A stretch of 11,740 bases of DNA, from the NCBI GenBank assembly GCA_965371785.1, contig CBDUZS010000071.1, forward strand, positions 1-11,740, written 5' to 3'. A program made the translations under genes and the position numbers. Below the pieces are notes generated by a model that was given only the letters and a program-made list of their open reading frames with translations, was not told where the DNA came from and made no database searches. Shown here piece by piece: positions 1 to 7,250 of this stretch. Position 1 is the stretch's first letter. Every line of letters begins with the position of its first letter. The stretch comes from CBDUZS01 sp965371785. GTDB lineage: Bacteria; Fermentibacterota; Fermentibacteria; Fermentibacterales; JCC-6.

Positions 1-72
1 ACGGACTCGAGAAGCCTCACTCACTGGTACCTCACGCCGAGCCCCACCACGGGAGAGTATTTTAGAGAATAG
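1..72 (+). CDS. Possible C-terminal end of a gene cut by the window start
   Basis: Frame 1 is open from the first base and reads TDSRSLTHWYLTPSPTTGE then YFRE, ending at a TAG stop at 70-72. The stop lies directly against the terminator hairpin that starts at 73, which is where a plus-strand gene would be expected to end. Only 23 residues are visible, so no function can be assigned. Frame 3 is also open until a TAG at 63-65, so the choice of frame is uncertain. The call rests mainly on the position of the terminator. Confidence 0.3.
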   Translation, partial: TDSRSLTHWYLTPSPTTGEYFRE

Positions 73-104
73 AGAATGCCGCCCCCACCGGGGCGGCATT
101 CTTT
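73..104. terminator. Bidirectional intrinsic terminator hairpin
   Basis: A perfect 13-bp stem pairs 73-85 with 90-102 (arm AGAATGCCGCCCC) around the 4-nt loop CACC. It is GC-rich at the loop end and A/T-rich at the base. A short T-rich stretch follows on the plus strand, and a weaker T-rich stretch on the minus strand. It sits between a plus-strand stop at 70-72 and the minus-strand stop at 113-115, so it probably ends transcription from both sides. Confidence 0.8.
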
Positions 105-112
105 CGGATGTA

Positions 113-859
113 TCAGTCCAGGGAACAGAAGGCCGTAGCGCCTCCCCAGCCTCCACCCAGTTCGGCAAAGTCGCCGGTGAAGGGATCGGTGACCCAGAGG
201 GAGCCTTCCCATATGCAGTAGACGTAGCCGTCTGCTTCCGCGAGAAGCCATGAGCCGGAGTAACCTCCGCCGAGGTTCGAGTAGTCACCCGAGCGTGGGT
301 CAACCTCGTAGAGATTGTCGCCCTGAATCACGTAGAGCCACTCTTCGGAACCCGCAACTGCAGTGGTCCCCGCATAGGAGGATGGAAGCGTGTCGTAGCT
401 TCCCGTTGCAGGATTGACTCTGTAGAGGACATCGTCCTGGATGACCATGAGGGCTCCGTCTGCCCATGCAATGAACTGGACGCCGGTGTAGTCGCCGGGG
501 ATCGCCAGCCATTCTCCGTCGTCAGGGTCGGCCAGGTAGATAACATCGCTCTGTGCAACGTAGATTGCCCTGGAAGAAGCGGTGATGGAGTGGCTGCCTT
601 CCCAGGAGGATGTAAGAGCATCCCACGATCCGTCGTAGGGGTCGGCAACGTAGAGAAGGTCGCCCTGCACGGCGTAAAGGCTGCCGTCGCACCCGGTAAT
701 GAGGTAGGTGCCGTCCCACGAGTCCGAGAGCGCTGCATAGCTGCCGTCGTCCGGGTCAACCCCGTAGAGTACGTCTCCGTCTATTCCGTAGAGCATATCT
801 GCCGAGGCTGCACCTGTGCAAAACAGGAACATGGCTGCAAATGTCAGGATAATCTTCAA
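113..859 (-). CDS. Secreted six-bladed beta-propeller protein of exact 38-residue repeats
   Basis: This 248-residue protein has a signal peptide at about residues 1-20 (Lys-Ile start, hydrophobic core, ending AASA), then a mature part of 228 residues, which is exactly 6 x 38. Repeats begin at residues 29, 67, 105, 143, 181 and 219. Their pattern is DxLYxVDPxxGxY, then a W/Y-G pair, then a closing strand such as SLYAVQG. The last repeat lacks its final 8 residues, and residues 21-28 (DMLYGIDG) supply them, the usual ring closure of a propeller. Blade length resembles tectonin-type propellers, but I cannot place it in a named family. The start codon is TTG (857-859), chosen because GAAAGGGGG at 866-874 lies 6 nt upstream. 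An exported binding or scaffold role is inferred; no catalytic motif is visible. It ends at the bidirectional terminator. Confidence 0.85.
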   Translation of the reverse strand: MKIILTFAAMFLFCTGAASADMLYGIDGDVLYGVDPDDGSYAALSDSWDGTYLITGCDGSLYAVQGDLLYVADPYDGSWDALTSSWEGSHSITASSRAIYVAQSDVIYLADPDDGEWLAIPGDYTGVQFIAWADGALMVIQDDVLYRVNPATGSYDTLPSSYAGTTAVAGSEEWLYVIQGDNLYEVDPRSGDYSNLGGGYSGSWLLAEADGYVYCIWEGSLWVTDPFTGDFAELGGGWGGATAFCSLD

Positions 860-946
860 AATCAGCCCCCTTTCGGTACAGGATGTGGTTCATTTTGCCG
901 AATGGAAACAATATCTAAAGAGAGTGGAAAAGCCAAGCATGTCGTG

Positions 947-1768
947 TCAGGGGGAGTCGAGCACAACCGCCCTGACGGAAGCGTTGCCCGATGGCATGAC
1001 CAGGAGGAAGTGGTAAAGACCGGAGGGAAGGCCTGAAACGGTTGCAGAAATGGACTCAGAGGATGGAATACCCAATAGGGGTACTGCCATCAGCCTTCCG
1101 GTGGAATCGTACAGTCGCAGTTCGACCGGACCTGGAACGTTTACGCACACTGTAACGCTCATCTCACCATCGAAGGAGGGGTTGGGGCTGACCAGCAAAG
1201 GCTGCTCCGGGGAGAGGGAAGATGATTCGGAAGCAATCGATCCGGGATACATGCCCTCTATGGTCACCACGTCGAGAACCGGTGTCACCAAAGGGTTGGA
1301 TGTTGTGAGAATGGCCCTGTACTGGAGGTAAAAGACATCGTTAGGCAGGAGTGGATCGAGCGGTGTGCCGGATACGAAGATGGTGTCTCCCCACGCGAGC
1401 ATGTTCTCCCAGTCGTACCCGACCCGGAGCTGAAAACAGATAGAGGTGTTATCGGGCTCGTAAGACTCCCAGTAAATGTCGCCCCAGTCTACTTCCCAGT
1501 CGGTTCCCATGGCTATTTCCAGTATTGACGATGTAAGGCAGCCTGATTCGACGAAGTCAATCTGCGGGGAATCGACGGCATCATTGAGGTAGATGAACCC
1601 CGGGCTGTCAGACCAGTCGATGTCTTCACACGAGTCGAATGTATCGTCGAACCAGTAAACCGGACCAGTGACCCCCGGGCCGCCGGACCAGTCCCACTGA
1701 TCATTGGGAAGTGTGGCATTTCCCACACCAGTGAGCGTAACTGCAGTAATTATCAACATCTTCAACAT
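947..1768 (-). CDS. Exported protein with a T9SS/FlgD-Ig-like C-terminal domain
   Basis: This 273-residue protein has a signal peptide at about residues 1-18. Residues 20-175 are rich in W, D and Y and contain a stretch (about 144-171: FYLQYRAIL, then TPVLDVVTIEG) of the kind found in beta-sandwich modules of secreted FCB proteins. Residues about 185-273 form a C-terminal domain with the signature SPNPSFDG, then ELRLYDSTGRLM, then LPSGLYHF. This matches type A Por-secretion (T9SS) sorting domains and FlgD-Ig-like folds. Export, possibly with surface attachment, is therefore likely. The N-terminal substrate or function is not recognised. The ATG start at 1766-1768 is fixed by GGAGGT 6 nt upstream (1775-1780). 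It diverges from the gene at 1877 and lies 87 bp upstream of the propeller gene on the same strand, so the two may be co-transcribed. Confidence 0.85.
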   Translation of the reverse strand: MLKMLIITAVTLTGVGNATLPNDQWDWSGGPGVTGPVYWFDDTFDSCEDIDWSDSPGFIYLNDAVDSPQIDFVESGCLTSSILEIAMGTDWEVDWGDIYWESYEPDNTSICFQLRVGYDWENMLAWGDTIFVSGTPLDPLLPNDVFYLQYRAILTTSNPLVTPVLDVVTIEGMYPGSIASESSSLSPEQPLLVSPNPSFDGEMSVTVCVNVPGPVELRLYDSTGRLMAVPLLGIPSSESISATVSGLPSGLYHFLLVMPSGNASVRAVVLDSP

Positions 1769-1805
1769 TCCCGCACCTCCAGTGTTTCAATAACCATATA
1801 CTCGC

Positions 1806-1834
1806 CTGACCGGTAGTGCCGTGCCGTCTATATT
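1806..1834 (+). promoter_or_regulatory. Sigma70-like promoter for the exported jelly-roll protein
   Basis: A -35 box CTGACC at 1806-1811 and a -10 box TATATT at 1829-1834 are separated by exactly 17 bp. The -35 matches TTGACA at 4 of 6 positions and the -10 matches TATAAT at 5 of 6. Transcription would start near 1841, leaving a leader of about 36 nt before the GTG at 1877. The region also separates two divergent genes; I see no equally good promoter for the minus-strand gene. Confidence 0.5.
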
Positions 1835-1876
1835 CACACGGTGGGCTGAAGAATCCACGAGAGAAGGAGGTTCCCG

Positions 1877-2569
1877 GTGAAAGCCATCATCGCATCGATT
1901 CTGGTTCTCGTACCGGCTGTGTACGCCGGAATCCTCTTCTCCGACGACTTCAACGACGGTGACGATGAAGGCTGGTCACACTTCGGAGGTGCCGGATTCG
2001 ATGTGTCGTCCGGCGTCTACTACATCTACAGCAACGGAACCGGCACCAGGGGTATCTCTTATTCAGGCGATGCAGGGGGGCAGATGTCACTTCCCGATTA
2101 CTCGATGACTGCGAAGGTGAACTTCGACACGGGCAATACGGCAGGGATTGCGGTCAGGTACAGCGATTCGGGTGAGTGGTTCTACGTGCTGCTCCTCAAC
2201 TCGCTTACCGACGAGGTCGTCCTGGGCAGGGGAAAGGCAACCGGTGCGGTAATTCCGCTCGATGCAGTGCCCATGAGTATACATCCGGAATTCCATTGCT
2301 GGATGAGGCTGGAGATCAGCGGCACCAGCCTGGGTGGAAAGGTCTGGATCGGTTCTCCGGAGGACGAACCGGACGAATGGCTGGTGCTCGCGGATGACTC
2401 CACCCAGCCCGGTCCGGGATCCGTCGCCCTCTTCATCACTGGTCCTTACGCTGCCGGTGACGTCATATGGACCTGCGGTTTCGACGACGTGGAGGTCAGT
2501 GACGAACTCACACTGATCATGGCCTCCAGCAGCTGGGGCGCGATCAAATCCCTGCAGCCGCTGCCCTGA
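1877..2569 (+). CDS. Exported LamG/jelly-roll-like protein
   Basis: This 230-residue protein has a signal peptide at about residues 1-17 (MKAIIASILV start, likely cut after VYA). The mature part opens with FSDDFNDGDDEGW, the usual first strand of secreted concanavalin A-like (LamG/DUF1080-type) jelly rolls. It continues through a hydrophobic, strand-rich body with AGIAVRYSD and WFYVLLLN, and a C-terminal VIWTCGFDDVEV strand that closes such folds. No glycosidase catalytic pair can be assigned, so carbohydrate or surface binding is inferred from the fold only. It lacks the C-terminal sorting domain of its divergent neighbour. The start codon is GTG at 1877-1879, set by a perfect AAGGAGG (1864-1870) 6 nt upstream. 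Confidence 0.8.
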   Translation: MKAIIASILVLVPAVYAGILFSDDFNDGDDEGWSHFGGAGFDVSSGVYYIYSNGTGTRGISYSGDAGGQMSLPDYSMTAKVNFDTGNTAGIAVRYSDSGEWFYVLLLNSLTDEVVLGRGKATGAVIPLDAVPMSIHPEFHCWMRLEISGTSLGGKVWIGSPEDEPDEWLVLADDSTQPGPGSVALFITGPYAAGDVIWTCGFDDVEVSDELTLIMASSSWGAIKSLQPLP

Positions 2570-2691
2570 GAGAGGCGCGCTCGGCAGTGTAACCACTCTG
2601 ACCATTCCACGTCATTTAAAAGTCTGCAGCTGAGAATGGAGTAGCCGAGCCTCCGGCTTGTCGGGGGGAACCGCCGGTTATAGGTTGCGGC
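2570..2691. other. Intergenic leader before the cyclase gene
   Basis: These 122 bp hold no gene. Small palindromes are present: AGCCG/CGGCT (2643-2647 with 2654-2658) and the 11-mer AACCGCCGGTT (2669-2679), 12 bp before the cyclase start. Either could shape the leader or bind a regulator. I find neither a convincing terminator for the upstream gene nor a clear -35/-10 pair. The ribosome binding site before 2692 is weak (AGG at 2682-2684). Confidence 0.3.
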
Positions 2692-5600
2692 ATGCATACG
2701 GACTGGCAAAGCATTCTCAAGGAAGATCTCGAAAAACTCTCCAGAGCGGTAGAAGTCCGTTCAACGGATATCCATCGTCTCAGACGGGGTGAAAGGCGCG
2801 AGGTCGGAGTACTGTTCCTAGATCTCAAGGATTTTACATCCATGGCCGAGACAATGGATCATGAGACCCTTCACGATCTGGTCGGCGGCGTGATGAGCGC
2901 TCTCAGCAGCGTAGTGGAAGCCTACGGCGGCTACGTGGACAAGATCCAGGGAGACCAGATAATGGCTCTCTTCGGAGCCAGAACGGCAAGCGAGAACGAC
3001 AGCGTGCGTGCGGTTGCCTGTGGTCTCCGAATGCTCGACACAATCCGTGAAATAAACGAATCCCTCGGGAACGCAGGCATAGAGCTGGCGGTAAGAATCG
3101 GAGTCAGTGCAGGGCAGGCAACGGTTGCTCCCGATGCCCTGGGACATCTCACTGCAATGGGTGATGCCGTAAACGTTGCTTCTCGAATGGAATCCACAGC
3201 CGAAGTGAACACCTTACAGGTTCCGGAGCATGTAAGGCATTCGTGCGGAGAACTCTTCGAATGGAAAGATCTCGGAACCGTACCCATCAAGGGGAAGTCA
3301 AAGGAGATGCATGTATTCAGCGCTCTCGGCCCCGGATCGGTGCAGAAAGCCAGGTGGGAGCGGGCCAGCAGGATAGCGAGGGGGCTTCTGGTAGGAAGGG
3401 AAAGCGAACTCGTTCTGCTCGAAGAACTGTGGTCTAAGCAGGAATCGGGAGCAACGGGAACCAGCCGTCTTGGCGGAAGCAGACATATCATCCTGAAGGT
3501 CGCGGGAGAGGCTGGAATCGGCAAATCGAGACTAGCTCACGATTTCCTGCTCGGTAAGCAGAAAGATTCCGGAAAATTCACCATTCTTCGGGGCCAGACG
3601 ATGACTTATGCACAGCCACCCTTCTGGCTCTGGATATCGCTCATCAGGGATTACCTGGATATCGACCTCGGTGATTCCGAAGCTTCGGAAAAGCTGGTGC
3701 AGTGTATAGACCGGATTGCAGGTCAACTGGACGATGAATCCGCAGAGAAGGAGCTGAGAAGCTCAACTCCCTTTCTTGCAGAGCTTCTCTCCATTCCAGC
3801 GGAACATTCCCTCGATGCCATTGATGACGGGATGAGATACCGTGAGAAGATAATAGCGGTAAGGAACCTGGTGAGGGCAACCGGTCTCCTCCACAGAACG
3901 GTGCTCCTTCTCGACGACCTTCACTGCATCGACAGCGCATCTCTGGAGCTTCTCGAGTTCATTGCTTCGAATTGTGACACCAGGGTCCCCCTCCTGTTCA
4001 TGCTTCTGCACAGGCCTTTTTGCGACTCCTCTCCGTTTCCCGACTTTCCGGATGGTTACGCCGAGACGGTTGAACTGACGATCCCTCCCATACCGGATGA
4101 CAGCTGTCGACAGCTGATGGGATACATGCTCGGATCCACGGTATCGTCCTTTGCCATGGACTTCCTGCTGCAGCGCTCTGCCGGTAATCCCTTCTTCCTG
4201 GAGGAACTGGTTCTCGATCTGATCGAGTCCGGCAAGATGATTGAGAAGGAAGGCGTATGGGAGCTTGCCGGCCTTCCGGACGAGATATACGTTCCATCCT
4301 CACTGAACGGGCTCATCCGCTCCAGAATCGACAGGCTTCCCCCCGATCGCAAAGAGGGCCTGCAGTACTGCTCCGTGCTCGGAATGGAATTCCTGATGCT
4401 CCTCTACAGGAGACTCCACGAAAAACTCATTCACCGGGGTGACGCCGAGGGGATTCTTTCCGAGCTGGTGCGAAAGGATTTTCTCAACAGCGTGCAGGAA
4501 ACGACGGGTCTGAAGTACGTCTTCAGGCACATCCTGATACACGATTCGGCTTACGATTCACTTCTCTTCCACAACAGGAGGTCACTGCACAGGTGTGTGG
4601 CCGAAGCGATTGAGGAATTGTTCAGTGATGAAGCAGACAGCCTGTCCCCCGTTATCGCATGGCACTGGGAGCGCAGCGGGGAGCGTAGAAGGGCGATAGA
4701 ATGGGGGATAAGGGCACTCCACAACTGTACGAGAACCTTCGAAAACGAAGAAGGGCTCGAGTGGGCAGCGAGACTGACTGGCTGGCTCGAAGGCGGGATC
4801 GATGAAAACGAATGCATCGGGCAGCAGCTCTCAGTCTGGCAGGACCAGTCACGCATCCTCATCGTACAGAGCCGATACGAGAAAGTGCTCGAATTACTTG
4901 ACGGGATGGAGGAGCTTGCCGGGGGCAGCACCGCCACGAGTGAATGGATGCTGAAGATTCGAAGCACGAGGGGAGAGGCGCTCAGACTGCTGGGGAAACC
5001 GGAGGAGGCGAGAAGGGAATTCGAACTTGCGCTGGAACTCGTCACAGTCGTTGGAGATGAACTGCGTGAGAGCGTTATTCTCGGTAACCTGGGCCTGGTT
5101 ATGAACGACAGGGGAGAACCGGCCAGGGCACAGAAGTATTTCGACAGGGCATTGCGGATCGCAAGGGAATCGGGCAACCTGGCGGAGGAAGGGTGCGCGC
5201 TCAACTACCTGGGCAATCACTACTACCATCAGGGATTCACCGATAAGGCGATCAGCTGTTTCGAGCAGGCTCTGGATCTCGCGAGATGTGCCGGTGAACG
5301 AAGGAGCGAGGGTATAGACCTCAGCAATCTCGGTAACCTCTTTCGCATAAAGGGCAGGATGGAAGGGGCTATGGAGCACTTCCAGTCAGCTCTCGGAATA
5401 GCGAGAGAGGTTGGTGACAGACACAGTGAGGGAGTCATTCTGACGAGTATTTCCCTTCTACATACCAGCAGCGGACGGATAGACGAAGCCCGGAGATGCA
5501 ACCTGGAAGCTCTTGACATCGCCAGGGAGACGGGAATCCGTCATTTCGAGGCTTCGGTCCTGGGAACCCTCGGCTCGCAGCATCACGTGCAGGGCAGCCT

Positions 5601-6129
5601 CGACAAGGCACTGGAGTATTTCGAGGAAGCTCTTCGCATACACAGAGAGATCGGAAGCCCGGATGGCGAGGGCATTCAGCTGCGTTACATCGGTCTTCTC
5701 CTCATCGACCTCGACAGGATTGGCGAAGCGGACGAGTACTGCCGGGGGGCACTCAAAATACACCGTAACACCGATAACCAGAGGGACATCGGTCGCGATC
5801 TCGCGGGAATGGGACGGATATCGTGGAAGAACGGCAGGATTCCCGAGGCTGCGGAATTTTTCCTGCAGGCTCTGGAGATATCAGAGAAGGTCGGTGACAG
5901 GGTCGCAGAGGGAACCACGCTGGCAATGATGGCAGACCTGTGCCTCGAGCAGCGGGAGGAGAAGCTTGCCGGAAATTACTACAACAGAGCGATATCCATA
6001 ATAGAGGATCTCTCGATGGCAGAATTGCAGTTCACAGATGTCTACGGGCTCCGAAGGCGGCTTCTGGAAGCCGGTGTAAGCGAAGAGAACGTTCCGTTAC
6101 CGTCGAACTGGAACGCTGGAGAGGAATAG
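2692..6129 (+). CDS. Class III nucleotide cyclase fused to STAND ATPase and TPR array
   Basis: This large cytoplasmic signalling protein (1145 residues) should convert ATP or GTP to a cyclic nucleotide. The cyclase domain (about 35-210) has the catalytic set: metal-binding D44 (FLDLKDFT) and D88 (KIQGDQIMALFG), base-contacting K84 and D158, and transition-state N161 and R165 (GDAVNVASR). The Lys/Asp pair favours ATP, hence cAMP. An AAA_16/STAND module follows (about 232-640), with VGRESEL at the domain start, Walker A GEAGIGKS (272-279), Walker B VLLLDD (404-409) and the FRHILIHDSAYDSLL motif typical of this family. Residues 751-1110 are nine TPRs in an exact 40-residue register. No membrane segment or signal peptide is seen. 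ATG 2692 has only a weak ribosome binding site, but no in-frame alternative lies close upstream. It forms an operon with the gene 10 bp downstream. The activating signal is unknown; STAND proteins usually switch on when a ligand or partner binds the repeats. Confidence 0.92.
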   Translation: MHTDWQSILKEDLEKLSRAVEVRSTDIHRLRRGERREVGVLFLDLKDFTSMAETMDHETLHDLVGGVMSALSSVVEAYGGYVDKIQGDQIMALFGARTASENDSVRAVACGLRMLDTIREINESLGNAGIELAVRIGVSAGQATVAPDALGHLTAMGDAVNVASRMESTAEVNTLQVPEHVRHSCGELFEWKDLGTVPIKGKSKEMHVFSALGPGSVQKARWERASRIARGLLVGRESELVLLEELWSKQESGATGTSRLGGSRHIILKVAGEAGIGKSRLAHDFLLGKQKDSGKFTILRGQTMTYAQPPFWLWISLIRDYLDIDLGDSEASEKLVQCIDRIAGQLDDESAEKELRSSTPFLAELLSIPAEHSLDAIDDGMRYREKIIAVRNLVRATGLLHRTVLLLDDLHCIDSASLELLEFIASNCDTRVPLLFMLLHRPFCDSSPFPDFPDGYAETVELTIPPIPDDSCRQLMGYMLGSTVSSFAMDFLLQRSAGNPFFLEELVLDLIESGKMIEKEGVWELAGLPDEIYVPSSLNGLIRSRIDRLPPDRKEGLQYCSVLGMEFLMLLYRRLHEKLIHRGDAEGILSELVRKDFLNSVQETTGLKYVFRHILIHDSAYDSLLFHNRRSLHRCVAEAIEELFSDEADSLSPVIAWHWERSGERRRAIEWGIRALHNCTRTFENEEGLEWAARLTGWLEGGIDENECIGQQLSVWQDQSRILIVQSRYEKVLELLDGMEELAGGSTATSEWMLKIRSTRGEALRLLGKPEEARREFELALELVTVVGDELRESVILGNLGLVMNDRGEPARAQKYFDRALRIARESGNLAEEGCALNYLGNHYYHQGFTDKAISCFEQALDLARCAGERRSEGIDLSNLGNLFRIKGRMEGAMEHFQSALGIAREVGDRHSEGVILTSISLLHTSSGRIDEARRCNLEALDIARETGIRHFEASVLGTLGSQHHVQGSLDKALEYFEEALRIHREIGSPDGEGIQLRYIGLLLIDLDRIGEADEYCRGALKIHRNTDNQRDIGRDLAGMGRISWKNGRIPEAAEFFLQALEISEKVGDRVAEGTTLAMMADLCLEQREEKLAGNYYNRAISIIEDLSMAELQFTDVYGLRRRLLEAGVSEENVPLPSNWNAGEE

Positions 6130-6139
6130 AAGGAGAATC

Positions 6140-7237
6140 ATGGCAAAGACATTGTCTTGTCCATCCTGCGGCGCGAGTGTGAAGGTAAGACGGGGCAGGG
6201 ACTCGATTGTCTGCAAGTACTGCGGCAGTACGGTCATCTTACCGCAAGAGTACCAGCAGCAGAAGGTTATCGTATCGGGAAAGTCGAGTCCGGGATGCTC
6301 GGTCGCAATTGTCGTCGTTATTGCCGTAATGCTTGCGATCGGCGGAGCAGCATTCGTCTTCTTCCTGAACGTTGCCGATAAGGCAACAACGGATGGTTTG
6401 ACTGAACTGGTGTCGGGAATCGGGCGCGATCGTAACACCGTACTGGAATTCGGCGGCGAAGGTATCGGTCCGGGAAGGTTCGATGACCCCAGATTGATCG
6501 CGGTTGACGCGGACGGAACGATCTACGTGGGGGAGTACGGCACCGGCAGGATCCAGGTCTTTGACCCTGAAGGTGAGTTCGTCACCCAGTGGAACCTGAA
6601 AAGTGATCGTGATGTCTACATCACTGGAATGGACGGCACGAGGGACGGCAGACTCTACATCGCCTACAGCGGTAATCTGCTGATACATGACGGCATGACC
6701 GGCGATCTGCTGGGCAAGGTGGATTACGTGGAAGATCACGGATTCGAGGATGTTGCGATTGCAGCGAACGGCAGTGTTATCGCTGCCTGGAGCGTTTTCA
6801 CTGATGACATCATGAGATTCAGCAGCGACGGAGACCTCGAGCTGCACATCCCCGGAGCGATAAGCAGCAGGACGGGAGATTCGGAACTGCACATGAACGT
6901 TGCGGTGGACGGACATGGCAACATCTACATCCTGGGTTCTTTCAACAATGCTGTTTTCAAGTACGCTTCCGACGGCACATTTCTGAACAGGTTCGGGTCA
7001 GGCGGAGATGCTCCCGGCAGCTTCAATGCTCCCTCGGCAATCGCTGTCGATGCCACGGGAAACGTCCTGATCAGCGATTTCGATGGAATTCTGGTGTTCG
7101 ACGAGAACGGCCTCTACCTGGAAACGATCGGAGTCGACGGTTTCGTATTCGGAATGACAGTGGACGATGACAACCTGCTCTATGCCGTTTCCAACTCATG
7201 CATGGTCTACGTCTACGATCTGGATGACATCCTGTAG
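6140..7237 (+). CDS. Zinc-ribbon, single-TM, NHL-type beta-propeller protein
   Basis: This 365-residue protein has three parts. Residues 7-28 form a four-cysteine zinc ribbon, CPSC at 7-10 and CKYC at 25-28. Residues about 53-78 are one hydrophobic membrane helix. Residues about 100-365 form an NHL/six-bladed propeller, with blade signatures such as GRFDDPRLIAVDADGTIYV and SFNAPSAIAVDATGNVLI. Basic residues before the helix suggest N-in topology, with the ribbon in the cytoplasm and the propeller outside. The ATG has AAGGAG at 6130-6135, 4 nt upstream, and lies 10 bp after the cyclase stop, so co-translation is likely. The pairing suggests it senses something outside the membrane or anchors the cyclase protein; this is inference. 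The propeller shows no enzymatic motif, and the ribbon could bind protein or nucleic acid. Confidence 0.88.
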   Translation: MAKTLSCPSCGASVKVRRGRDSIVCKYCGSTVILPQEYQQQKVIVSGKSSPGCSVAIVVVIAVMLAIGGAAFVFFLNVADKATTDGLTELVSGIGRDRNTVLEFGGEGIGPGRFDDPRLIAVDADGTIYVGEYGTGRIQVFDPEGEFVTQWNLKSDRDVYITGMDGTRDGRLYIAYSGNLLIHDGMTGDLLGKVDYVEDHGFEDVAIAANGSVIAAWSVFTDDIMRFSSDGDLELHIPGAISSRTGDSELHMNVAVDGHGNIYILGSFNNAVFKYASDGTFLNRFGSGGDAPGSFNAPSAIAVDATGNVLISDFDGILVFDENGLYLETIGVDGFVFGMTVDDDNLLYAVSNSCMVYVYDLDDIL

Positions 7238-7250
7238 CCGTCTACCTTCG

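Noticed and set aside
590..1036. Plus-strand open frame opposite the propeller gene
   Set aside because: It overlaps a minus-strand gene with signal peptide, ribosome binding site and clear repeats; its own translation shows no protein-like features.
2604..2691. Possible riboswitch (cyclic-di-GMP-like wording such as GCCTCCGGC) before the cyclase gene
   Set aside because: The conserved flanking segments of GEMM riboswitches are missing and only short stems can be formed.
7238..7250. Terminator between the convergent stops
   Set aside because: The 13-bp gap is too short for a hairpin and no inverted repeat spans it.
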